From Lycocorax pyrrhopterus obiensis (Eukaryota; Chordata; Aves; Passeriformes; Paradisaeidae): a stretch of 64,000 nucleotides of DNA. Below the pieces are notes generated by a model. That model was not told where the DNA came from. It saw only the letters and a list, made by a program, of their open reading frames with translations, and searched no databases. The stretch covers positions 129,403,431 to 129,467,430 of the forward strand of contig JACSVZ010000002.1 in the NCBI GenBank assembly GCA_014706295.1, read 5' to 3'. Shown here piece by piece: positions 20,961 through 34,200 of this stretch (the first letter of the stretch is position 1; every line of letters starts with the position of its first letter). A program made the translations under genes and the position numbers.

Positions 20961-23736
20961 TGCAGGAAAAAACTTGAAGGATGTTGGACTGCTCTCGAAT
21001 AATTTATGAATTCCATATGTTTATAAGTGTCTTTAAATACCGTGAGGGATTTACAGTATGGAAATATGTTTGCTCCTAGGAGGTGTTGACTGTCCATGGG
21101 CAAGGAAGAATATAATTGCATTTAGGATATGCTGCAAATGCCATCTGCTTTGATGTTGTCCTACATCTGTGCGGCTGTGGGGTTTAGCAAACTCTGCCCA
21201 CCTGGGAAAAACGTGTCCCAAGCAGGAAGTGGAGGAGAACCAAAACTCCAGCATACTGAGTCAAACTTCTGAAGGAGGTAAGGAATGGGTTTTCAATAAA
21301 CAGACTTTCATTGAAAACTAATAAATAAATGTCATTGGAGTTCTCTGTTGAAAGGTGACAAACTCCTAGGTAACATAAGTGTATTAAACCCAGTGCTTTC
21401 AAAATCTTTTAATTTTTTTGTTCTAAAGGAATGATCTGTGCAATGCTGTTAAGAAGGCTGCCCCATAAAATCTTCCAGAGAAGTGACTGTTCAGCCTTAA
21501 AGGAGGTTGTGAAATGATGTTGGCAATTCAGGCAATCCAGGACCTAGTCTAAGGCCAGGAAAATTGGAGCCTTGGTCTCAAGGGTGGATGAGATGCCTTC
21601 TGAGGGACCACAACATCACGCAGAAGAGCAACTAATCCTATAAATAGCATCCAAGATAGGGACGAGGATCAGGGGCTGAAAACTGCATCTTTTATTTGTG
21701 TGGAAAGTCTTTCATGAAACTGGAAGTTCATGGCACATACAGATTGTATGGCTTGAGACAAGAGAATGCTTCATTTTGATGTTTTCAGTCAGCATATTTC
21801 ACTTTTCGTGTTCCCAAGTGAAAACATTCTGCTTTGTTTAACTGCCCAAACCATCCCAGCTAAAATCCATGTACATCTCCAGATGATTCGGAGAGCACTG
21901 TAGCTTGGGTGTTGCAGGCCAGTGTTCACCACTGTGGCTACAGGTGCCTGACCAGGTTTCCTTGTGGTCCCTTGTGCTTGGCTCTGGGGTTCATTGGCTC
22001 CCATGGGTCCCCACAAGACCTTGTTGGAGTGGGAACTTTCCCATTGCAGGGAATGTAGTTTGGCCAAGGCAGACGTGTAACGTGGAGGGAAGAGAGCACG
22101 GACCACCTGAGTAAAAAACTTTCATAATGGAAAGTGTTGCTGCTGGGAAAGCAGAATAAATCTGGGATGACTTGGAAAAAAGTCCATTTTGTAACGTCAA
22201 TAGAGCAGAAAGCATTGAAAATACTGAAGCAGTATAAAATGACTACTTTTTTTTTAATTTCAGTGATTGAGCACTGAACGGTTTCACAATATAAAAAACC
22301 CTTTGAAAGCTCATTTAGACAGAATCAAAATAACCAGACCTTCTTAAAAACAAGTTGCTTTAGATTATAGAGCAGAAAATATAGTAAGCTCATAGGTAAT
22401 CCACTAGACCACAGCACTTTCCAGGAAAGTTATTACATCTGAATCCTGTTTACACCAAGGTTGATAGCAAAACTCCCACTGATTTTGCTAGCAGAAGTTC
22501 ACCTCTTGGATGCAGTGTAAGTTACTCCTGCAAGAGTCAACAAACACCTCCGTTTTAACCATGAAAAATCAGGACCACACCAGCACAAGCAAAGATTTTC
22601 TGTGAAACTTCCATTGCTAAATGAAAAAAATAGTAATGTAATTTAGCATGCTGATGACTACTGCTCAAAGTGCATTCCCTGGTTAATGCACAAAAGCAAA
22701 TGAAAAGAACAGGTTCGTCTTCTCTGAAGTATTCATTATAGTTTGGGGATTTTTTACAATATTCCAGGCAAAATAATTTCAAATATTCTTCTATATTTAC
22801 TTTCTCAAACTCCTATGAAGCCTAAAGAGAACTTTTGTAGAAGATGGTGTTCTGTGGAAGATAGTGGAATAGCATTTTCCTCTTTCTGGGTGAACAGTCG
22901 GTCTAAACTTACCATTAAACAACTTGATAGAAAAGATAAGGTAGGATTTAAGTGATATCCTAAATAAGAGACTTCTCTGAAACTGTCTGCATGTTTAAGT
23001 GAAGCCATCCATAAGTGTATGCAGTTATCTGATTTTTCCCTTCCCAGACAATGAAATTACATTGAAAGTACTGATGCTACTTAAGCCTTTTAAAATAATG
23101 AGATTAATAATACAATACATATCAAAAATAAAAAAATCACATAATGATTTATAAAATGTTTGTAAAAATTAATTAATTAATTTTTATTGGTAGTATAAAT
23201 AATTAAAAAGTAATAATAAATAAACATAAATAAAATTAACAAATAAAAAGCAATAGAAGCCATGAATTTTCACTGAAAATCAGATTTTTATTTTCCAGTA
23301 ATGTAATCTGAAACAATCTGAAAGAAATTTCAAGTAACATTTTCTCTCTGTTTTGGAGCTGTAATAATCCTACCTCCTGGCATTTTAACTAAATTGCAGC
23401 ACACCACTGTCCCACTGAATTTTCTTATTTTTATTGTGTTCACGAGTACACTAAGCTTTCTACATGCTATCGTTTTTCTGAAGAAAACGTAAGCATTAAT
23501 CCCCTGCCCTCGCATGTGAAGTTTGGGTAATTCAAGTTTCATACAAAGGTTTTCCCAGTCCCATTTAGAAGTACTCTGGATGCGATGGGCTGACTAGAGC
23601 TGATTGAAACTGAAATGGTGTATAAACCTCTTTCTGGTTCTTGCAGAAATCACACAGTGAATTCTATCCAAAATTAATTTCCTTAAGCCATAGGTATTAG
23701 AATTGAAATCAGACACTTTGATTTAAAAACATCACA
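20961..23736. other. Unannotated DNA with AT-rich segment
   Basis: No gene or transposon recognised. The segment at about 23090-23260 is strongly AT-rich, with AATTAATTAATTAATT at about 23167-23182 and many AATAAA-like words, consistent with low-complexity sequence and not a polyadenylation region. Confidence 0.55.
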
Positions 23737-23800
23737 GAATCACAGAATATTCTAAGTTGGAAGGGACCTACAAGGATCATCGAGTCCAACTCTTAAGTCA
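23737..23800 (-). mobile_element. CR1 3' end fragment
   Basis: In plus-strand order: AATCACAGAATATTCTAAG, TTGGAAGGGACCTACAAGG, ATCATCGAGTCCAACTC. This is the reverse complement of a CR1 3' tail. Only about 64 bp are preserved; extreme 5' truncation is typical for this family. Confidence 0.8.
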
Positions 23801-26800
23801 TATCCTTTGCAAAAAAAAAAAACCTTTTCAAATTAAAACTTTAAAAAAAAAGTGAGATATTGTGATTCACATTCTTCAGCCTACCATCTTCAGCATGCAG
23901 TGCAACACTTGAGGAAGCAAGTGCTGAAATTGCCTTCCTTAGCTAGGTGTATAAAACAGGAATATCTTTCTGTAGTGATATTGCCAATGCAATACTCCCC
24001 TCAACAACATCAAGACTTTTTCTTTTTGGGGACAACAGTACAGAAAATCTCTGAAAAATGCAATGAGGAGTGACTTAGATAGCATTTGCCAGCACTTCTA
24101 AAATTGCTAGAGGAGTAGACACTACCAACAGAGGTTGCACACATAGTGCCCTGGAAAAGGACTGTGCTTCCTTTCTTCTGCATGTACAAGGTTAAAGAGT
24201 GGTGTGTTGTGAAGTACTTCAGAAAATTATTAAAGAAAGGGTAATGAAGGTCTAAGTGCAAGTAAGTACGTAAAGGGATGAAGTCTTACACTTTCCTGTC
24301 AGAATGACAACTGGTGAGACTTCAGAGTCAACAGTGAAGCAAGATTCCCTTTCTATCCTAGCTTCTGCCCTCCCATTGCTCTTGAGATCGCAGGAGCCAT
24401 TAATTCAATTAAACTCTCTCTTTACCTTTCTCTTAAACCTCACAGTTTATTGCACTGTCAGACTCTTGTCAGCAACTTCTATCCCAAATCTGCCCCTGCT
24501 CAGAAACACGTTTCAAACACCCCTATAACATACATGCTGAGACAGGGCAAACCTGACCCCGAAACAAATATTTTACAACTTACAGTGACTTTTCAAGGTC
24601 TTGAATCAACATGCCTCCATCACAGCAAGGCTCTACAAGATGCAGAACTGCCATCAGTTACTTTTCATAGATATAAAAATCCACTTGAGTAAAGTGGAAA
24701 AAATTAAGCCTCTCCATTTTCAAGACTGAAATTCACATATCTTGAGTACCAGCTTTCCACAGGAGTAAAAAAAGTCACACAACCTCTTTAGACAGAGGGT
24801 ATCCTGTCGTTCCAGGATATTTTGATTGGAGCACTGAACTTCATAGGGCACAACTTGAAATTGCAGTTGTGATGTTTCACTGAGTTGACTATGGTTTCTG
24901 AGCTGCTATGTTCAAAGGCCTACAGGACACTTAATTTCATTTAAGCCCTGAATGAGAGTAAACATCCAGGAGTAACTGATTTGCCTTCAGTTTATCTACC
25001 ACAGTTTGTGAGATCCCAGCATATAGAACTTTACTTCATCTGGCACATTCTTCACAGATACCTGGGTGTGAAATACTATACTGGAAGGCAATAAAATGCT
25101 AAGACACCATTGTCTTACCTTCCCAACAAGACTTTTACTTGTGAAAGTTAGTATGGGAGGGACTATGTTATGGGAGGGGGAAGGAAAGACAGTTTAGGAT
25201 CTGTGTAGGGACCAACAGAGCTTACTGATGTCTCCTCTTGAAAAGCTGAAGCAAAGATCGTTGCTGTGTTTTACACAGAGCAGAGAGATTGAGAGTATAC
25301 ATCAAATGGGGGATGAATGCTGTGATGTGATATAATGTGAGCAGGAGACACCTCATGCCACGCTGCACTATGGACTGCTGGACAAAAATGCTGGGAGGAA
25401 AAGGGGAAAAAACACAGAAAGAGGGGAAGTTTGGAAAGCAAGACAATTCCAGGGACTAAAGTATTCTGATACTGGTCTAAGAGTCAAGTCAAATTATATA
25501 CAGAGATACATTCCCTGCTACTCATTAGTTACAAATCAAAAAGCATCCACTGACATTCTTTATGGAATATTGTGTGGATAGACTCCTGGTTCAGGAGTGC
25601 AGAGGCCTGGCTGCCTTGACAAACACTGCTCCTGACCCTGCTTTGCCTTGTACAATTCATCCTGCACTCTCCTTGAGGCAGTCACAGAGATGAAAACAGG
25701 ATCTCTGAAGTGATACTCAAATATCAAAGGTGTCAGCTTCTCAGATAATGTAAGGACAGCTGACAATTATCACAGGTTTGAGATCTTAAGGTTACATGCT
25801 TAGTGTGTTCCCCTGTGCTCATGGTCCGTGGATACTCCTCAGACATCTTTTAATTTCCTTTTCTGTCACCACTTTGTATGTGTGCTTTACATGTGAGATG
25901 TTTAAAAACAGCATGAGTAGATAAGAAAAAAACCCCAGAGACTTTCAGGTAAGCTCAAGGTTGTGTTCTTGGATAATTAGGGATGTCTCCAGCTCAACTT
26001 TGTGTCATTTTTTCTGGAGTCTGGTACACCCTCTACCCTGGGGTTCGTATGTTCATAGTGCAGGGAGAACATCGAGGCACCAATGAAGATTTTTTCTTAG
26101 AACTGATCTATTGCTTGCTAAGTCAATCCATCTCCAGAGGAACACAGCTACCAGTCAGTCTTTTAAAACTTCATGGATTAGCAACAGATGTTTTCTCAGT
26201 CATACAATGGAAAACATTTTTTTCCTCTTGTGAAGGAAGCAACATATTTCTCTGGACTTGGTACAGTCTGCAATGGTTTGGGTATGGTCTTCATCCACAA
26301 TAGCTTTGGTAACAACACATACAATATAAGACAACCATCTTGCCTTCGGTTATTTAAGAGAAACCTGATTCCACTCCTGAGACAAAAAAACTCTGGCCAA
26401 AGGAAGTTCAGTTGGCTTCTTCTTTCCCTGAAAAACAGACCACACAATTGTGGTGGATGAAAGAGTAGCCAAAAAATTAAGAGATCATTTTCAGACAAAT
26501 ATATTTTTTTTTCTGAATACAGTGTTTTTTCCCAGTCCTTCCACCCTTGTGATATGAGCTACTGCATATGCTTCATAAAATTACCATCTACTGCTCAGTT
26601 GTTTATTTTTGTAATCACTGGATTTCATTTCATTTGTTTGCCTTTTGACCCTGTTTTGATTATGGAGAGTTTTAATGATCAAGGGATCTGTAGATTAAAG
26701 TCTATTTAATGCAAAATGCTTTCCACATAAAATTGGAGGAATTTCACTGGCATTATTGACATGCTGAATTATCCCCACAATCAAGCAAGCACTGAAGTTA

Positions 26801-26842
26801 CTAGAAAGGGATTTTGATTTCTCTGCTTCCTTTCCTTCTGAT
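23801..26842. other. Unannotated DNA
   Basis: An A-run at 23812-23822 follows the CR1 tail. No gene was recognised; frames of 60-106 codons show no known domain. Confidence 0.55.
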
Positions 26843-26993
26843 ACTGGTTTTGGTGTTTGGAGGTTTTTTGTGTGGTTTTATTTTGTGAGGTTTTTTTTTG
26901 TTTTGGTTTTTTGTTTGTTTGTGTTTTTGTTGTTGTTGTTTTGTTTGTTTTGTTTTGTTTGTTTTGTTTTGTTTTTATTTTTGCTTTTTTTTA
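26843..26993. repeat. T/G-rich low-complexity tract
   Basis: About 150 bp of T runs punctuated by G, with local TTTTG and TTTG periods and a TTG stretch near 26930-26940. It ends in GCTTTTTTTTAG, which resembles a splice acceptor but is followed by AT-rich closed frames. Confidence 0.9.
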
Positions 26994-29900
26994 GATTATA
27001 ATCAGATAATTTTGTTAAAATTATTTGAATCTTGAAACCCAATCATGTGGTTCATTTTAGATTTTTAAATATCAACCAACTTGGATTTTTCCAGTAACTT
27101 CATAGCTGAGTCAGGTCTGTTGACCCTTGTAGCTGCTTTCTCTTAATCTGCTGAAGTGTACAATACTCATATGAGCATATGAGCATAACGTTAGACTTGA
27201 AATCCCACCAAGTATATTTTATTTCTGAAACACCCTGATATTCTAAATCACCCAGTGATTTGAAAGCCAATGGAATGAAGCTCAGAAGAAATGGGAGAAC
27301 TAGATTTACTGTTAATTTGATATTTGGAACTGACATTTCTCTTTGCATGTGAATGCTGAAAAAGCTGCCAAAGCCAGGCTTTGGTAAAATATCATAATTA
27401 CTGGTTCCTCTACTCCCAAATACAACATTGTTTGGTGAAAACAATATATTCTTCAGTCCCTTCACTCCACTATCTATTGTTTTATACCAGTTATTTATAA
27501 AAGGAAATGTCTGACTTTTTAAAATGGAATAGTTGTGTCAGTATTTGATTAACTTCTTCTCCCTCTGTATTATCAGTCTTGATTTAAACAGCAGGTCATT
27601 GTGTTCTGATTATCTCATGTTCTAACCAGTCAGCCTTTTGCTTTTGCCTTTTCTCTACCAAGATGAACCTCAGGCCTTTTTCCCCTGTAAGAATCTCTAT
27701 ATATGTTACGCCACCGTGCTCTGAGATGGACCCTTTTCTCTTTTGGCATGCTGAGAGGAGCCATGGGCTCGTTGGTGTCTGAGGCATGTCTGGGTGCAGA
27801 TGTCCATGGCCAGACAGAGTTTCTTGGCTCCAGTGGGTCACTCCCCTCATGAAGAGCCTTGGTGCTCACTGATAGTGCTGTGTGAAATGAGGTCCTGCCC
27901 AAGATGGAAATTGGTTCCAACTGACTTCTGCAAGAGTTCAGTAAAGGCAGGCAGACATTCTCTTTCTCCAGATACTATAAAAAATAACAATGAGCAAAAT
28001 GTAGATAATGCAGAATGTCAGGCAGCCTGCCAAGTGGCACAGTGTAGCTAATGCTTGGTGACTGTGCAATTGGGTGGAGAGCACTGTGCTGTCACAGGAC
28101 ATGGCTGTCTGAACTCAATTTTACTGCTACACATACGAGACTCCCTCAGATGAGACTGCCGATGCTCTCCTCTGTACCTCAATTGCAGTTCTTCTTTCTC
28201 AGAGTAGCTCACCTGCTCCTGAATAGCAGGTGTCCAAGGATGTGATTGCTACCTGTGATCAGTGCCATCTTCCAGGGAAGGAAGGTCATGTTGATACCCT
28301 CAGCAGGGCTCAGGACGTGCCCTTCCAGCCTTGTGTACCAGAGCTGCCTTCTGCAGCAGTTCTGACCATCTCTGAAACCAGACACGGAATTGACTCAGCC
28401 AGCTGGATTATACAAAAGCTGTTTTAGATTGAAGACCTTCGTAGTTTTGTCACATGCTCCAGACAATTTCTGTGTTCAACTGCAAAAGAGTGCTTGAAAG
28501 CTAAAGGATCCCAATCTTTTTGTTCTTGGTGAAGGACTTGACAGGGCATGGTTTGTAACAGCAATACACTGTTCTTGCTTGACTCTAAATCTTAGTGCTG
28601 CACTTCCTCAAGCAACTATCTGACACCCTGAATCTTGGGAGGAAGGACAGTTGCAGTTTTTAGTGGTGGTCACTGCACAGAGCTGACCACTGATCACTTC
28701 CCAGTACAGACCCACCTGTTTGAGGGCACTATGCTGGTATTATGTCTAGAGGCACTAGTAATCTGCTGAATGTTTGGTGTGGGAGTGACTTAGAACTGAA
28801 CCCCTTTAAAAATATCTGTGTTCCTGGCTGCTTGACAAGGTTTTTCAGTCATACATTTCTTCCCAGAATTCACTGTTATGAGAAACCTGTCTGTTCTCTG
28901 CTAGTCAGGGCAAGCATGTTAGTGACAGCCTGCATATATTGAAAACTGTCTGTGTGTTGGGTTGGGCTGTTGAAACTTCTCTTCCAAGTGTGTTACTTTC
29001 ATTATATAGCATTTAGATTACACTTACCGTTTGTTTAACTTCTTTGTAGAAGATCTAGTTATTTTCAAAGCTGCTTGGAGCCTTTTATCATGATATTTTA
29101 CTTTTTTCCCCTCATCTGTTTAGGCTTAAGCACTCTGTATATGATAAAAAATTGTTTTATTTTCCTGTAAAACACCTTGGATACGGAATACAACCCATAT
29201 GGCAGTTTAAGGAAACAGCATCTCCCAAAGAGGGTGTTGAATGTGCACAAATATGTTCTTGTTTTTTACTAGGGGCACCTGCCAAAACCCTGCTGACACA
29301 TCAAGTGTAAAAAAATATTTGGCATCAGTCGTCTCCTCCAAAATTTCCTTGCAGATATTGGAAAATATTCTCTTTTATGTATTTATTTAATTCTGTATGA
29401 TATTTCCTGGTCCTCATGGTCACATCTGTATGGAAAAGTAAACATGGCATGGCACGTTCTCTAGTTTTGAGGCCAACTAGTCCATCCCAGTAAACTTGCT
29501 GTCCCTCAAAATAGTGACAAGTTAGCGGGGATGGGCCTTGAAATTATTTAATCTACTTATTGAAACGTAACTTGAAAGGACTAAATCAGAAGTCAGATTG
29601 GAGATTATCTAGCTGCCTTATAGCAAGAGGGAGGTGGCAGGAGCAAGAAGTGGGTAGGTGATGGCAGGAAGAGAAAGAGGAAAATCAGAAAGATGTTCAG
29701 GTCAGTGTCATCCTCTCCTCCCTGCAGGTGGAGGCAATCTGGGGCAGCCCACATCACCCTGAGCATGCTTCTGGAGCTGCATGCTCATGGTGGGCTGGCC
29801 AGCTCTGCTGAGTGTGCATTCATCTCTGCTCTTCACCGTGTTGGTCTGCAGTGCCCCAGGGCAGAGCACAGAGACCTGTGAAGGCAAGAGGCATCCTGAA

Positions 29901-30689
29901 GCAGAAGCTGATGTCACAGAGAAAATGTTTTCCATGCAAAGAAAGGTCACGTCTATCTGTTCTTGCTTGCGCTGTGTGGCTATGGGCTGGCTGGGTCTGC
30001 ACCATTGCCCGTTCAATAACACAGCACAGGCTGCCCTGAGTCCTCACAGTTTTGGGGAGGAGGAGGAGGAAGGAAATACAACCAAACAGGCTCTTGCAAG
30101 GACCTTGCACATTAGCAGCCAAAAGAGGCAGCATTCGCAGAGCATCTGCAGCCACCCAGACTCATCCCTGAGGGGATGGATGCTGGGCAGAGTTTGATTA
30201 CCTGGATGGGATTGGCAGTGCTGGAGGAAGTGCAGGGTGAAGGTCAGGGATGCGTTTCTGTGGGTGCCTGCCATGGCAGTGCCTTGTGTGACCCACAGGC
30301 ATGCCACGTGGGGTGACCACCACTGACCACAGCACTGCCTGGGACTTTGTGGTGTGTGGTGACCTCAGAGAGAGGTGGGTGCTCCTGGCTCTGCCTGCTG
30401 TTCCTGGTGGGCTTCCCTGAGGAAACCCAGGGTCACATCAAAGAGTTGGGCAGAAGGTACCATCAAGTCTACGTAGTGACAATACAGGGACAATATAGGA
30501 TATAAACAATCTGGGCAATGAGCCTATCCAGCTTCACATTAGTCCTTTATTCATAGCTATGGGAACTTTCTTAGGGTTTGTCTTCTGATGCTCTTTCATT
30601 CTTATTTTATGACATTATGTCCTAGAAGTTTTCCTTGATTTCCTAAGTATTTTATCACCTGCTTTCTTGGTGACACTAAGAATTTGACA
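26994..30689. other. Unannotated DNA
   Basis: No gene recognised. From about 29690 to 30450 the sequence is GC-richer, with overlapping frames up to 138 codons on both strands and no recognisable protein. No transposon signature was found. Confidence 0.5.
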
Positions 30690-31200
30690 TATTTTTATGC
30701 CAATGAAAGTTTCAACAAAGCATAACACATTGCATTTAGATTTGACAAATTGTTTCAGTTGAAAAAAAGTCAAGGTTTCTGTTAATCACTCTGAGTGCAA
30801 CATTTCGCTGTATTAGTTTATTTTATTTCAAAATGTATTCAAAACTAAAGTGCAATCAGAACAATTCATGTTAAAACTGCACGTGTTTTCAAGCAGGTTT
30901 AATCCAAAACAATTTTAGCAGTTTTTTTAAAAGTAACCTTGAATACTTTATGCAAGACTGACTAGAACATGAATAGGCATTGATTTAAACATTAACTTGT
31001 TTAATTTTGTTTCTTTTATGTACCTTTTCTTGTTTAAATGTCTCTATACAGATATTTGTATGTATTGTTGGCAGTCACCAAATAATATAGACTACACATG
31101 ACTGAGTTATAGTTGTTATTTTAAACCAGATGTTTTCAGCAGTAATAATTTAAGAGTTAATATTAGTTATTATATCTAGCTATGTAATTATTTGATATAG
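30690..31200. other. AT-rich block, possible conserved non-coding element
   Basis: About 500 bp with very few CpGs, no open frames of note and no repeat homology. It has repeated TAAT/ATTA words, for example AGTAATAATTTAAGAG near 31140. It could be a conserved regulatory element or plain AT-rich intergenic DNA. Confidence 0.2.
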
Positions 31201-34200
31201 TCCCAAATAGGATAATCTGCACTTAAATCCAAGTGGCTGAAGAACTGTAGTCCATGAGGGAGCATGCAACAAGCCTGTGACATCCAAGCACGTGGATCCT
31301 TACCTAAGAAAAAGACCTTGAAGTCCCTTTTGCTGCCCAGCTTAGGTTTGCCAACATCTAAAAATGTTGTGGTGTCAGATGTCAGCACTCTCTGACTGGT
31401 GAGGAGCAGGAGGCTCTTCCTAAGAGCACCGCACCAGTCCCACATTGGGGGTGGGAACTACCTTGTGCCAAGCACAGGAATATCCCTGGACCATGGCCCC
31501 ACTCAAGGCTGCCCATGTGCTTTGCAGAAGCTGAGTCCTGTTCCAGGAGCAGGTTCCTGTGGGATGACACATGGATCCCCAGGACAGACCTCCCACTGCA
31601 GCAGTGTTTAAGGTGGCACACACTGTGCTAGCCCTGGGACTGGGAGCAGCACCTTTGAGCAATCTGATGATAACAGGACTAGAATGCATTGCCTTGTGTG
31701 TCAGTGCCAGGGCTTTCCCATCTGAGCCACACTCCAGCACAGGATGATGACATGTCCTGTTCCTTGCTCCTTTCCTCATGCCATGCTTCTGTTTCCTGAG
31801 CATGCTTAAAGATTTTGCATTGAAATCTATATTGGGTTTTACCTAGTAAATCATAGATAACAGGTCTAGTACTGAGCAACTATCTCAGTACCATGAGCTC
31901 TCCCTCACTTAGGGCAACTTGAAGCAGGATTTCAATCTTCCCCTGCATGTATGAGTTCCCTTTCAGCCCCGTTACCTCCATTGCTGGGTTGGTAACAGAC
32001 TGTTAAACTGCAGCATCGTCTTCGGGTCTCCGTCTGGGTGCCTTGTGTAGCCAAGAGCATTCACTGACACCCTCTCCATAACCCTCAGCAGCACACTCAG
32101 CTCTTCTGCTTTCCTAGGCTTTCAGGATTTAGTGTCCTCTTTGATTCTGGCCTCAGGCTTGGAAAAGTGAATGCTGCCAACCTGCTTGGAGCCTACAGGG
32201 TATTTTACAATTAATAGCATCCCTATTGTTTCCTCAAAGACCACTTGGTATTTTCAGCTTGAACATATCTTTGCCATTGTTTCATTTCCTCTTTGTTTCC
32301 TCTAACAGCCTGTTTTGATTCAACTCTATGTGGTCAGCATGACATAGATTAAACTGAACTGTGTATAACATTTGAAAAGCACATGAATAATTGTCCTTAT
32401 GTGGTTGTAGTTTGCACACTGATACTTGCTTTGTTTGTTACTCTAGCTGAATTGCCATCAGACCTGCACCTGCAGCCTGGTTCTAAGCTGGAAACCTGTG
32501 TATTTGCACCTCAAAGTGCCTGGGAGCAATCAAAACACTGAGTTAGTCAGTTTTTGGGCTGGTGGCTTTCTTCTAGTGCTTTTTCTCAAAGGAAAATTGG
32601 CTTTGGTCTAAACATTTTCTGGGAACGTCTCCTTTTTGCAGAGACTTTTATTGAAGTTTACTTTTCCCAGTTTTCACCACTATTACTGCTCACTTTCCAG
32701 CCAATATTAATCACCCGAATGAAAAATATCAACCTCAGCTCTTGAAAGCATACCCTCTTAGGTGTCTTCTTTATGAGCTACAAAAGTCTGCATGAGGTTG
32801 CCCAAACATATGTTTGCATATTTAACATGTCTCATAACCTGGCAGATGTTACCTGCTCTATCATGTTACAGTGCAGAGTTTTCAGGTGTAATTCCTATGT
32901 CTGGAAAACTTTTTGCTGCACACAGTGTGGGCTTGCAGCAGGCTGATCCTGCTTGCAGGATCTAGTGCTAATCTCTTGGCCCACATCCATGAAGCTGACC
33001 AAATCACAGAGCCCTTTTTTAAAGAGGTATTTGTTCTGTTTTGCTAGTGAGGGACAAATAATAGATTTCCCACCAGCAATTTGAGCGACTGGATGGGACT
33101 GCAGGAAACAATGATGAGTAACACTGGAGTCAGAAATTCTTAGAAAGAAAAGTCCTCTTTTGCTTTGACATTATTTTGGTTGCTTATCACTTCTTGATGT
33201 ACAAAAATTGGCTTTCAAGCTATGATGCTAATAAAGGGCCACATTCTTTTGTGCCTCTACCTCCCCTGGATTTTTCTGAGCTTCCAACAGGGATTAATTT
33301 GGCCCCAGGCATCCACTCACAACTTCTATGGTTGCAGGGGTAGGCAGGCTTTCTGGCATATGCTTTGCCGAGTCATTACAAATTCGGTCTCTGGGACACA
33401 GCTGTGCTGGGGCTGCTGCTCTCTCTCACAGACACTTCATGTAGCCTCAGGCTGCTGACACTGCTCACCTCCTTGTTGTGTTTCCACCTTGACTTCCCTT
33501 GCTGGGCCAAACCAGCACAGTTACTGCTCTGCTTTCCCCCTGCCCTTCTTTGGCATCAGCAGCATGGACCACTGGGCTTCTGCGCCCAGCCGCCCCTGTG
33601 CCCCATGCGCGGGTGGCTCCTGGCTGTCATGCATCCTGTTGTGTCGATGTGCGGCTTGGATTTTGGGAGATCCTGGAGGTTGCTCCTCATAAAGCAGAGG
33701 ATGGAGTTCAAAGTAGCTCTGAGTGGCTGATTAACACTTCTAGGATCTCAGGTCATCCATTAACAGTGCTAATACATGAGGGAGTACAGCATTCTAGTTT
33801 CATGTGTCCAGTGTCCGAGGCAGTCCTTTTCTAATATAATTATTTTTTATCTGGTGATCCAGATAAAAGAAAGTTCTAATGTTGTGACTAGAAATAAGCC
33901 AGATTTTTAAAAAATTTTGCAAGGCCCCAATTTTATCTTCTTTTGTAACTTCTGCATAATTAAGCCACATTTCTCACAGTGGAAGGGAGATTAAAGTGTT
34001 TTCCCCAGATTTTCTCAGATGTGTAATTCCTGGAATTTAGTTCTGAACACCATTTTGACTGAACTGTGGCTTGTATCCTCCCCAAGCGGTGGGTTCCAGT
34101 CCTCTCTCTATATTTCCATGTGAATTAAAGAAAACATAATTTACTCTATTGCTTTTGCAGAGATTGTAGAAGATGAGGAGGTGGCAGTTCCTGAAGGTCT

